From positions 1 through 47,221 of the IMG/VR virus record IMGVR_UViG_3300042384_000153: a DNA stretch of 47,221 bases; one strand, 5' to 3'. The translations under genes were made by a program, and so were the position numbers. Below, piece after piece: positions 31,103-39,075 of the stretch; position 1 is the stretch's first letter, and every line of letters begins with the position of its first letter. The notes below the pieces were generated by a model that worked only from the letters and a program-made list of their open reading frames with translations, had not been told where the DNA came from and made no database searches. The stretch is from a virus.

Positions 31103-32365
31103 CTAGCTATTTTGGAATTCTTTTATTTCTTTTTGAATCCATTCTGGTAATGTGTTGATTTTATCTTGTTCACAAAACTTTGGCCAGTTTTCTCCTTTTA
31201 CCGAAGAATAAAATATTCGCCAGTTGATCATATCATCATAGATACGGTGGGTTTGATTATTTTTTTCTATTAGAGTCTGTAGCTTATCTAAATTGTTGTA
31301 GTAATATAATGCTTTGCTATGTAAAAGTTCTATTATAGATTTATTATCTAGCAAAGTACTAATATTCGTTTCATTAATTGTTGCCGCTAGCTCTGCTCGA
31401 TTATTAAGTACCAATTCTGCGAATATATTAAAGTTATGCTCTGCGTCTTGTTTAAGCGGTAAAAATTCGTCATCAGACATATCTAATATGCCTTGGACAT
31501 TTTTTACAATAGCTGTTAATCTTAGATTAGGATCAGTTATTGAATCATAATCCGATACAGGCAAGTAATTTTCAAAAGTCCTAAATCCCATTTTTTTAAG
31601 TGTCGATAGCACACCAACATTGGCAGCTAACACAAACGGATGCTTATTAACTATAGCCTTAAATGTTTTTTCTGAAATAAATTGTTTGTTATTAGTATTA
31701 AATTCAGTTTCAGCAATTAAACTAAATTTAGTCTTTTTATGAAGATCAACAGCTAAATCAAAATATGAAAACTTCTTGTCTAAATATTCGGTCGATTTAA
31801 AAGAAGTTAGATGATTTATGAATTTGTTAAAGTCAATGTCTGCCGCAACAAACAAAGCAAGGTCCAATGATAGTTGTTGCGTAGAAATTTTTATTTCACC
31901 GTATCTATCATCTATTAGATTATGTTTATACAGTTCTGACAACAATCCTATCCTGTTAAATTTATCTAACTTACCGGGTAGAAATAAAAATTTATTTTTG
32001 TATTCGATTCGATTGGGTGTCGGTATAATTGGATTGTAATAATCTATCATTGAGATGACACTGCTGAGATATATTACATTGTAAGCACTTAGCTCTGATC
32101 TAAAATCTTTCGCCAAGTCACTAACAGTAAAGATTAAATCTGTGATGCCAATAGAAGCAAATTTAATTGTAAATTTTTCTAACGTATACGGAACAGTGTA
32201 AAAAAATTCTGTATTAAAATCATGATGCCATAATAAGACTACACGATCGGGCTGAGAAGTTTGATTTGCTCTATAATTATCAAATATTGAATCTATACCT
32301 ATATCTAAATTAGGCTGGTATAACCCCGAAAATAGCTCATACAAATCTATGACATGCGTAGTCAT
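31103..32365 (-). CDS. Glycosyltransferase-like protein of unknown function
   Basis: 420 residues with AT-rich codon use and many Asn/Lys/Ile. The C-terminal block FSLIAETEFN, ISEKTFKAIVNKHPFVLAANVG, then LSTLKKMGFRTF resembles the nucleotide-sugar-binding half of exostosin/fucosyltransferase-type GT-B enzymes (pattern SEK-x-F-x-A-x-x-x-x-P-x-V). Similar genes occur in viruses of aquatic bacteria. No N-terminal signal. It could glycosylate fibres or host surface molecules. It starts 7 nt after gp13. Confidence 0.55.
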   Translation of the reverse strand: MTTHVIDLYELFSGLYQPNLDIGIDSIFDNYRANQTSQPDRVVLLWHHDFNTEFFYTVPYTLEKFTIKFASIGITDLIFTVSDLAKDFRSELSAYNVIYLSSVISMIDYYNPIIPTPNRIEYKNKFLFLPGKLDKFNRIGLLSELYKHNLIDDRYGEIKISTQQLSLDLALFVAADIDFNKFINHLTSFKSTEYLDKKFSYFDLAVDLHKKTKFSLIAETEFNTNNKQFISEKTFKAIVNKHPFVLAANVGVLSTLKKMGFRTFENYLPVSDYDSITDPNLRLTAIVKNVQGILDMSDDEFLPLKQDAEHNFNIFAELVLNNRAELAATINETNISTLLDNKSIIELLHSKALYYYNNLDKLQTLIEKNNQTHRIYDDMINWRIFYSSVKGENWPKFCEQDKINTLPEWIQKEIKEFQNS

Positions 32366-32372
32366 GCCATCA

Positions 32373-33293
32373 CTAGCCCATAAACCAGGTTAAGGGTGTT
32401 CCCCCATCAGCATAATTTTTAACGTCTTCATCTAATCGCTCTAACAAGGCAGCGCCTTCTGTTTTAAGTTGTGTACCATTTAGAGTGGTACCTCCTTGTG
32501 GGCCAGCAATTTGCGCAAACTTTTCGCGAGCATTACCGATACTAATCATGACAAATGCTAGAGCGTAGTCTTGGATCCAAGGCAATGCGTGTGTGTCATT
32601 AAACAACATAATATCGGGTTTATAGTTATCTACATGTAGTAGAACGCTTTCACTGATATTTTCATTATAGTTTTGTCCAAAATTTGGAATTTTACGAGTT
32701 AGTACTAATTTTTTAGTAGTGCGATTAAATGAAAACTGAATAAATCCACCAAACATACGCATAGCTAGCTTTTGATAGTCTACAAATAATTCGTAGTTCA
32801 CCAAACCACCAACACGACCTGCTACTAGCATATAAGTGTTTAGATACCCACTAGCAAATGGTTCAAACTGACTAGCAGTCGTGCCTGTAACTGATCCAAT
32901 ACCACGACGGTACATAGCACGTACATTCATAATTTCTTTAGGAAGAATATATTCTTGCGTTTCAGGATAGACATCTAAGAAAGCGTAACTTTCTTCTACT
33001 GAGTTAGAACTCTTCTGACGATAGCGCAATAATGCCTGGGTAATCCCCATATCAAAGTGCTCTTTGTCTGCTTCAACATCAACCATACCATCACCCAATC
33101 TAAAGCGAATATAGTCAATGATATCGTTCCGTTGTTTAGCTACTGTCTCAAGCTGATCTTGTAAATTTTGATCAAACGCGATATGGCCAGCACCTGTACC
33201 TGCGACTGGGTCAAATAAAGATTTAGTAGTTAGACTGAGATGAGATGTTAAATCAGTTGTTGCTGTTACATTTGCTGGTAAGTCGGCCATCAT
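32373..33293 (-). CDS. 13: Neck protein gp13
   Basis: 306 residues, matching T4 gp13 (309). RNDIIDYIRFRLGDGMVDVE, YILPKEIMNVRAMYRRGIG and a C-terminal WIQDYALAFVMISIGNAREKF block fit the gp13 family. It forms the head-neck with gp14. CATAAATA lies at 33318-33311, then an AGGA site. A second ATG one codon downstream is also possible as the start. Confidence 0.85.
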   Translation of the reverse strand: MMADLPANVTATTDLTSHLSLTTKSLFDPVAGTGAGHIAFDQNLQDQLETVAKQRNDIIDYIRFRLGDGMVDVEADKEHFDMGITQALLRYRQKSSNSVEESYAFLDVYPETQEYILPKEIMNVRAMYRRGIGSVTGTTASQFEPFASGYLNTYMLVAGRVGGLVNYELFVDYQKLAMRMFGGFIQFSFNRTTKKLVLTRKIPNFGQNYNENISESVLLHVDNYKPDIMLFNDTHALPWIQDYALAFVMISIGNAREKFAQIAGPQGGTTLNGTQLKTEGAALLERLDEDVKNYADGGTPLTWFMG

Positions 33294-33310
33294 ATTATCC
33301 TATTATTGTG

Positions 33311-33318
33311 TATTTATG
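33311..33318 (-). promoter_or_regulatory. Late promoter element upstream of gp13
   Basis: CATAAATA, 17 nt before the ATG, with AGGA in the leader. Confidence 0.6.
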
Positions 33319-33342
33319 TCCAACAACAGGATAATATTAGGT

Positions 33343-34536
33343 TTATGCTACTCTGAGTAAGATAGTGTCTTGATTGATACGTCCGTTTAATTTAATATCA
33401 GTTGCTTTGATATCATCTAAGAACTTACGTAATTGGATCTTTCCTGCGGCCATAAACTCTTTTAACTGTAGCTCTGGCTTACGTAAAGTTTTTTGTACGC
33501 TTGTAGACTCGTTAAAACCTGTTATAGCAGTACCTTTAACGCCTAGTGCTCCACCCATTGCTTCCGCCACGTACTTGCCTAGTTTGCGTGTCTTGGTATT
33601 ATATACCCAAAGCTCTTGTGCGCCGATGATATCAACTGGGCTAATACTTACTAATTTAGTAGTAGGGTCATTTTTAAGATACTTAAGTTTAGCGACTAAT
33701 TTCTCTTTTTGTGGCGGCTTACGTACTGCCGCTTTCTTAGTTGCCTTCTTAACTTGTCCGTACTGTGTTAGTCCCTCAAACAGTTTTGTATAAAACGCAT
33801 CATAGCGTTTCCAATCTGCTGTTTTCATATAAGCATAAGCATCTTTAAGATCTTCGTCTTTAGTTGTTTTGGCTTCTGTAATTTCAGCATACCGGCGTTC
33901 AAACACAGCCTGTATTTTACCCAGCATTGCCTGTGGTACGCTTTTACCGCTTAGATAATCGTATGCTTTAGGGTCAATTGTTTCACCCTCGTATAGTTTA
34001 TCTTCAAGTTCTTCAAAGTGTAGGATATGAGTCTTCATGATATCATTCATACGGTCTTGAATTGTAATAACTTTAACAGCTGGTTTAGTTTTATCGGCTA
34101 CTTCCTCAACTACTTTTTCATCTGCGTCATCTAACGCTAGTGTTTTATGTACCGTATCAACGATGTATTTGATGTGTCTGGCCAACAACGGCATACCTTT
34201 AGTGTGTGCTTTAATTAGTGCAGGAGCAGTTAATGGAGTATACCCGTCTGTGCTTTTAGCAAAGCGTGTAATAGTTGCCGCATCTAGTTTATGGGCAATA
34301 CCCGCTGTTTGTTTTAACCAATCTACCAAATACTTTTTAAGTTCTTTGCTAGAATAGAAATAGTTATAATAGCGCAGACTTTCGCGCATATGATGGTCAA
34401 AATCTGCTTCATCCATTTTAAGAGCACGCTCAGTATCCCAAACTGGTTCACCGCCCATCGCTTTCTCATCAGCAAAAATAGGATCACGTGTTGCTGTTTT
34501 AGCTTTTTTCTTTGCGCCATCTACTTTAATTGCCAT
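33343..34536 (-). CDS. Conserved late protein of unknown function, 397 aa
   Basis: Lys-rich, mostly helical. The N-terminal GGEPVWDTERALKMDEADFDHHMRES block and the SKELKKYLVDWL motif recur in T4-like marine phages near the neck genes. A Lys/Ala-rich linker (about 262-285) precedes a C-terminal beta-rich VDIIGAQELWVYNTKTRKLGKY segment. No enzymatic motif; probably a structural or assembly factor. It overlaps the preceding small gene by 11 nt. Confidence 0.75.
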   Translation of the reverse strand: MAIKVDGAKKKAKTATRDPIFADEKAMGGEPVWDTERALKMDEADFDHHMRESLRYYNYFYSSKELKKYLVDWLKQTAGIAHKLDAATITRFAKSTDGYTPLTAPALIKAHTKGMPLLARHIKYIVDTVHKTLALDDADEKVVEEVADKTKPAVKVITIQDRMNDIMKTHILHFEELEDKLYEGETIDPKAYDYLSGKSVPQAMLGKIQAVFERRYAEITEAKTTKDEDLKDAYAYMKTADWKRYDAFYTKLFEGLTQYGQVKKATKKAAVRKPPQKEKLVAKLKYLKNDPTTKLVSISPVDIIGAQELWVYNTKTRKLGKYVAEAMGGALGVKGTAITGFNESTSVQKTLRKPELQLKEFMAAGKIQLRKFLDDIKATDIKLNGRINQDTILLRVA

Positions 34537-34705
34537 TTGTTATTTCCTTTTCTAACTCGCGTTTAACCATTTTATAGGCTGTTTTTGTGTGGGTGTCTAT
34601 GTCATCCCATTCAGTTTCGATTGCCTTAAGTGCCGCCCACAGGTTACAGACACCGCTCATTTCTCCAAACCCTTGTACTTCTGCGTATGCTTCTTCTATT
34701 GTCAT
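34526..34705 (-). CDS. Small early protein, 59 aa, unknown
   Basis: The start MTIEEAYAEVQG at 34705 is preferred over an upstream ATG that lies inside the -10 element. Acidic, helical, no motif. A perfect sigma70 promoter ends 7 nt before the ATG, so the message is leaderless. The 3' end overlaps the 397-residue gene, which would be co-transcribed early. Confidence 0.7.
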   Translation of the reverse strand: MTIEEAYAEVQGFGEMSGVCNLWAALKAIETEWDDIDTHTKTAYKMVKRELEKEITNGN

Positions 34706-34712
34706 AATTAAC

Positions 34713-34741
34713 ATTATATAGCCTTTTTGGTAATTTGTCAA
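34713..34741 (-). promoter_or_regulatory. Sigma70 promoter, leaderless start
   Basis: TTGACA (34741-34736), 17-nt spacer, TATAAT (34718-34713), then 7 nt to the ATG. The TGA within the -35 is the stop of the preceding gene. Confidence 0.88.
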
Positions 34742-35007
34742 CCTGTTAATAATACAGCAAACGTTATCATGCGTTCATAGTTTGCTATCTCTTCATTGAC
34801 TTTGTCAACTAATTCTTTATGTAGTCTAGTTTGCTTTTGATGCCTGCGACAATTGATTTCTTCTTTACTTATATCTTTAACCATTAAGCCAATATTATGA
34901 CTGATGTTCCACATTTCGTGTGTATACTTTTTCATACGGTGTAGTGGAGCTTCAAGTGCTGTTTGTACAACAGGCCAATCTAAACTTGTCTGTATTTGAT
35001 GTTTCAT
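34738..35007 (-). CDS. Small early protein, 89 aa, unknown
   Basis: Highly charged, helical, His-rich N-terminal half, ending in a hydrophobic ITFAVLLTG. No family recognised. Promoter TTGACA-N17-TATACT ends 9 nt before the ATG, so the leader is at most about 3 nt. Confidence 0.65.
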   Translation of the reverse strand: MKHQIQTSLDWPVVQTALEAPLHRMKKYTHEMWNISHNIGLMVKDISKEEINCRRHQKQTRLHKELVDKVNEEIANYERMITFAVLLTG

Positions 35008-35016
35008 AGTTTCATA

Positions 35017-35045
35017 AGTATACTATCATTTCTTCTAGTTGTCAA
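35017..35045 (-). promoter_or_regulatory. Sigma70 promoter, near-leaderless
   Basis: TTGACA (35045-35040), 17-nt spacer, TATACT (35022-35017). It lies back to back with the plus-strand late element at 35049-35056. Confidence 0.82.
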
Positions 35046-35048
35046 TCA

Positions 35049-35056
35049 GCTAAATA
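35049..35056 (+). promoter_or_regulatory. Late promoter element GCTAAATA
   Basis: Twenty nt upstream of the ATG at 35077, with AGGA in the leader. Confidence 0.6.
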
Positions 35057-35076
35057 CTAGATAATAGGATATAGTA

Positions 35077-36507
35077 ATGCCACGTCTTTCACTTTATCGT
35101 CCAAATAAGGGCAATGACTACAAGTTCTTTGATCGAAGAATTAGTGAAATGTTCACCACTGGTGGTACTGACATTAATCTTCACAAATACTTAGGTCCTG
35201 TAGATCAGGGATTTACTAGCAACACCGAACCCGGTGGCACTAGTGTTACTACTATTCAAGACTTATTATTCTTAGAAAATCGCGATCGCAAGTACGACAC
35301 TAGTGTATATACTATGCGTACTATCTATCGCATGAACGATAATGATTTTGATCTAACACAATTCGGTCTATTCCTAACTGGCGATACTATATTCATGGTA
35401 TTCCATTTAAATGACATGGTTGAGAACTTAGGGCGCAAGATTATGATAGGTGATGTGTTAGAATTGCCGCACCTTAAGGACTTTTATCCACTAGACGAGG
35501 GAATTGCCGCAGCACTTAAACGCTACTATGTAGTACAAGATGCTACTCGTGCTGCCGAAGGATTTGCTCCGACTTGGTACCCACACCTATGGCGTGTTAA
35601 AGTTGCTCCGCTAGTAGATAGCCAAGAATACAAAGATATTCTTAATAACATTCCAGGAGTTGATACCAATGGTAACGGTATACTCGATCCAGGTGAACCG
35701 TCGTTAGGAGAGTTATTAAGTACCTATAACAAATATATTGATATTAATGATGCGGTGGTAGCACGTGCTGAATCAGATGTTCCGGCTAGTGGGTATGATA
35801 CTAGCTTTATCTACCACGAACCTGTACAGGATGCCTCCGGCTACCCGGGCGATCCCGGTGCTTTAGATGCTAGTAATGCCACTGAAGATGCCAGCGAAAG
35901 CATCAGTGATGCTAGTGCTATTACTACAACCTCGTCGAGTAAAGTACAGGGGTATTTAACCAGTGACGGTCAATTACCTAATGGCGGTGTAGTAGCCGCT
36001 GGTGTCGCTTTTCCTAATACACCAACTGTTGGTGACTATTACCTACGTTTAGATTATATCCCCAATCGACTATTCCGTTACGATGGACGTCGATGGATTA
36101 AAATTGAGGATAACGTGAGAACAAATCTTACACCCGGTGCTACAAATACAACACAACGTAGTGGCTTCGTTAATAATACAGATGCTAACTATAAAAATGC
36201 GCTAGGGTGGGATGCTATTAAAGTTGCAAGTCCATATACTCCGTCCACCGGAGCTCACACAAATTCATTCACATTGAGTAACAAAACTGTAATTACAAAA
36301 ACACCGTATGTTAGTACCTATGGCGTTAAAACTGTGCTTAATAGCTTAATTATTACCAATACCATAGCCAATACTGGTGGTAATTTGTCATTTACAGTGT
36401 CTAATACACTCAATACTAACGATGTATTAGAATACACAGTATATGCTAATGTAACATACCAGCGTCAAAGTTTAAGTGACGCACTAAGACCTTCGGCGGA
36501 TAACTAA
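35077..36507 (+). CDS. Neck/virion structural protein, gp14-like
   Basis: 476 residues, against 256 for T4 gp14. The N-terminal half (MPRLSLYRPNKGNDYKFFDR, then FGLFLTGDTIFMVFHLND, GDVLELPHLKDFYPLDEG and YYVVQDATRAAEG) matches a family usually called a neck or structural protein in T4-like marine phages and follows the gp14 pattern of a ligand-free beta-sandwich. The C-terminal third adds Ser/Thr/Asn-rich segments with PNRLFRYDGRRWIK, an element also used in fibres. It is followed directly by gp15 (TAATG overlap). Confidence 0.65.
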   Translation: MPRLSLYRPNKGNDYKFFDRRISEMFTTGGTDINLHKYLGPVDQGFTSNTEPGGTSVTTIQDLLFLENRDRKYDTSVYTMRTIYRMNDNDFDLTQFGLFLTGDTIFMVFHLNDMVENLGRKIMIGDVLELPHLKDFYPLDEGIAAALKRYYVVQDATRAAEGFAPTWYPHLWRVKVAPLVDSQEYKDILNNIPGVDTNGNGILDPGEPSLGELLSTYNKYIDINDAVVARAESDVPASGYDTSFIYHEPVQDASGYPGDPGALDASNATEDASESISDASAITTTSSSKVQGYLTSDGQLPNGGVVAAGVAFPNTPTVGDYYLRLDYIPNRLFRYDGRRWIKIEDNVRTNLTPGATNTTQRSGFVNNTDANYKNALGWDAIKVASPYTPSTGAHTNSFTLSNKTVITKTPYVSTYGVKTVLNSLIITNTIANTGGNLSFTVSNTLNTNDVLEYTVYANVTYQRQSLSDALRPSADN

Positions 36508-37922
36508 TGGCTCAACAATTTTTTTATGATGCGCAAATCGAACGCTTTTTAGCGCAGTTCATTCGTATGGTGTCAGGGTTTCAAGTAGAGTTCGGTAAGG
36601 ACCGTACTGGTACTACTACCTTACAGCGTGTGCCTGTTTACTGGGGTGACGGCAGTCGTCAGGTAGCAAGTATATTACAGAATAACTCAGCAGGTAACGC
36701 ACTACCCCCTGTCCCTGCTATGACTGTGTATATCAACGGATTAACCTACGATCGCGACCGTGTTCAAGATCCTACGTTTGTTGGTAAGATGAATATTCGC
36801 CAACGCTACTACAACGAGTCTACGCAAGAGTACGAACAACGTCAAGGAAACGCATTTACTATTGAACGTATGATGCCTGTTCCATATACGTTAGAACTTA
36901 AGTTAGATATATGGACTAGCAATACTAAACAAAAATTACAGTTAATTGAGCAACTTCAGGTATTGTTTAATCCGGCATTAGAAATACAAAGTACCGACAA
37001 TTATATCGACTGGACTAGCTTGAGTGTAATTTATTTAGAAAATGTTAACTGGACTAGTCGATCAGTACCCATTGGTACCACTGATCCGATTGATGTTGCT
37101 ACGCTAACATTTAAGTTACCTGTATGGATTAGTCCGCCCGCTAAAGTTAAAAAACTTGGAGTGATTCAAAAAATTATTTCTAGTATACACGATGCGCAAG
37201 GCGATTTAAATTCAGCATTGTTTAGTGAAGCTAACCTATTGGGTAATAGACAATATTTTACTCCCATGGATTATGCTGTATTACTAATTGGTAATACCTT
37301 AACTTTACTTAAAGTGAGCGAAGTAGAAGCTCCTAGAGATGATCACGGACAGGTGTTAATCGAAACCCCTGTTAAGATCGGTACTAGAGATATTTGGCGT
37401 AATTTAATTAATGTCTACGGTGTGATAGAAAATGGCATTAGCCAAGTGCGGTTAACTAGCACAGATGGTATAAATGAAATTGTTGGTACTGTGAGTTATC
37501 ACCCGACTGATGATAGTCTATTAATATTCAACGCAGATATAGATACATATCCAGCAAATACATTAAATCCTATAGATGCGATCATTGACCCGAGAAAAAA
37601 CACTGCGGTTGCTATGGCAGCATCTGCTACCAATGGATCTAGATTTTTGATATTAAATGACATTGGCAGCTGGGATACTGCGCCTGGTGATGGGCCTAGC
37701 GTATGGCGAGGAACAGACGGGCAAGATCTAGTGGCACGAGCAAATGACATCATTGAATACAATGGTACACATTGGGCCGTTTCATTTGACAACCAACAGG
37801 CAACTAGTGTAGAATATGTAAGTAATCTCAATACTGGGACTCAATATAAGTGGGATGGTGTTCAATGGGTGAAAAGCTGGGAAGGCGAATACAAAAACGG
37901 ACTGTGGACTCTAGTGCTATAG
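36507..37922 (+). CDS. 15: Tail terminator / sheath stabiliser gp15 (enlarged)
   Basis: 471 residues, against 272 in T4. The N-terminal 225 residues contain MAQQFFYDAQIERFLAQFIRMV, PAMTVYINGLTYDR and PYTLELKLDIWTSNTKQKLQLIEQLQVLFNPAL, which aligns with the gp15 ring-forming domain; then VWISPPAKVKK. A C-terminal addition of about 240 residues (YNGTHWAVSFDN, KWDGVQWVKSWEG) is fibre-like. gp15 caps the tail end and docks to the head. Confidence 0.8.
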   Translation: MAQQFFYDAQIERFLAQFIRMVSGFQVEFGKDRTGTTTLQRVPVYWGDGSRQVASILQNNSAGNALPPVPAMTVYINGLTYDRDRVQDPTFVGKMNIRQRYYNESTQEYEQRQGNAFTIERMMPVPYTLELKLDIWTSNTKQKLQLIEQLQVLFNPALEIQSTDNYIDWTSLSVIYLENVNWTSRSVPIGTTDPIDVATLTFKLPVWISPPAKVKKLGVIQKIISSIHDAQGDLNSALFSEANLLGNRQYFTPMDYAVLLIGNTLTLLKVSEVEAPRDDHGQVLIETPVKIGTRDIWRNLINVYGVIENGISQVRLTSTDGINEIVGTVSYHPTDDSLLIFNADIDTYPANTLNPIDAIIDPRKNTAVAMAASATNGSRFLILNDIGSWDTAPGDGPSVWRGTDGQDLVARANDIIEYNGTHWAVSFDNQQATSVEYVSNLNTGTQYKWDGVQWVKSWEGEYKNGLWTLVL

Positions 37923-38332
37923 AAGGTGTTGGCACGTTCATCTATTGTGTAACTACACATCGTTACTTATTCTTATTAAGAAATACTAAAAAATACGCAG
38001 GTACATGGGGTCTAGCAGGTGGCACCATCGAACACAACGAAAATCTTTTAGATTCACTATATAGAGAGTTAACTGAAGAGTTAGGAGTAGATTTTTCTGG
38101 AGTTAAACTTATTCCGATAGAAAAATTTACCAGCGATAAGAATAATTTTTCTTATCATACATTCATATTGCCAATCACTGAAGAATTTATTCCGCAATTA
38201 AATCACGAACATCGCGGATACTGCTGGGTTAAATTAGATGATCATCCCAAACCACTACACCCTGGCGTTTGGCGAACTATTAATTTCAAAGAAGTTATTG
38301 CTAAGATTAAAACCTTAGAATCTATACTATAA
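37865..38332 (+). CDS. Nudix hydrolase
   Basis: 155 residues from the ATG at 37865, which overlaps gp15 by 58 nt; the exact start is uncertain because no clear ribosome binding site is seen. It has a perfect Nudix box, GX5EX7REUXEEXGU, at residues 53-75. It would hydrolyse a nucleoside diphosphate derivative; candidates are oxidised nucleotides, ADP-ribose-type compounds, nucleotide sugars or capped RNA ends. It is translated downstream of gp15 on the same plus-strand transcript and converges with the minus-strand gene at 38327. Confidence 0.9.
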   Translation: MGEKLGRRIQKRTVDSSAIEGVGTFIYCVTTHRYLFLLRNTKKYAGTWGLAGGTIEHNENLLDSLYRELTEELGVDFSGVKLIPIEKFTSDKNNFSYHTFILPITEEFIPQLNHEHRGYCWVKLDDHPKPLHPGVWRTINFKEVIAKIKTLESIL

Positions 38333-39067
38333 ATCTGCTTCTAACGCAAATGTGTTATGGTTTATCGCACGCACATTTGTTAAGTCTGCCCACTCTGCGG
38401 GCAAAGGATGTCCTGCTTTTGTATAAACAAAAGCAAAATTTACATCGTTGTATATCTGCATTAACTGTTTAAGATTAGTTTTCCACTTTTGGTCTAAGAC
38501 AGTTGTCGTCAACGAATCGTAGTGTGCTGTTCCGGCATAGACGTTATAGTTGTGGCCAGGAGTGTCTTGCCAATCAAATCCTAGCATATAGATATTTTTA
38601 TGGCCGTCAAACGCAGCAAGATATGCAGCAGTAGTGCCAGCATCAGCATACGGGTCATGTGGAATTAAATAAAATTTTCCAGGGTATTCTAGTGTGTGTA
38701 TACTATTTGTATAAACTATGTTCTCATCAGTATATCCGCTAGTGGCTATTTCGTTAATTAAATTAACATTGCCAGTAGCTACTAAAAAGTTAGGTTGAAA
38801 ATCTCTGTATAGCGCATTACATCCGTAACTTTGCAATGCCCTAGATCCTAGTAGACCACCACGATGATTCTTAATTAAATTAAGATTAAACGCTAATCTG
38901 CTAGGACCATTTCCGAGTACTACTGCTTGGTTAGATATCTGATTATTAATGATAGCGTTTGGTACTACCTCTGTAGTGTCGTGCCAAACTCCGTCAGAGT
39001 AGTTACGCTCAACTACAATATTTTCGCCTTGATAAAACTTTCTATATAGTTTATTGATCTTTAACAT
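38327..39067 (-). CDS. MptE/DUF115-like or sialyltransferase-like protein with GNGPS motif
   Basis: 246 residues. VVLGNGPSRLAFNLNL (about residues 49-64) is the nucleotide-binding GNGPS loop of DUF115/MptE-like and CstI-type transferases. The GCNALYRDF segment and DAGTTAAYLAAF, then NIYMLGFDW, fit the same fold. Phage copies occur in aquatic T4-likes. The substrate is unclear: nucleotide-sugar transfer or pterin pyrophosphorylation. Start has AAGGA. Confidence 0.6.
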   Translation of the reverse strand: MLKINKLYRKFYQGENIVVERNYSDGVWHDTTEVVPNAIINNQISNQAVVLGNGPSRLAFNLNLIKNHRGGLLGSRALQSYGCNALYRDFQPNFLVATGNVNLINEIATSGYTDENIVYTNSIHTLEYPGKFYLIPHDPYADAGTTAAYLAAFDGHKNIYMLGFDWQDTPGHNYNVYAGTAHYDSLTTTVLDQKWKTNLKQLMQIYNDVNFAFVYTKAGHPLPAEWADLTNVRAINHNTFALEADL

Positions 39068-39075
39068 GATTGTCC

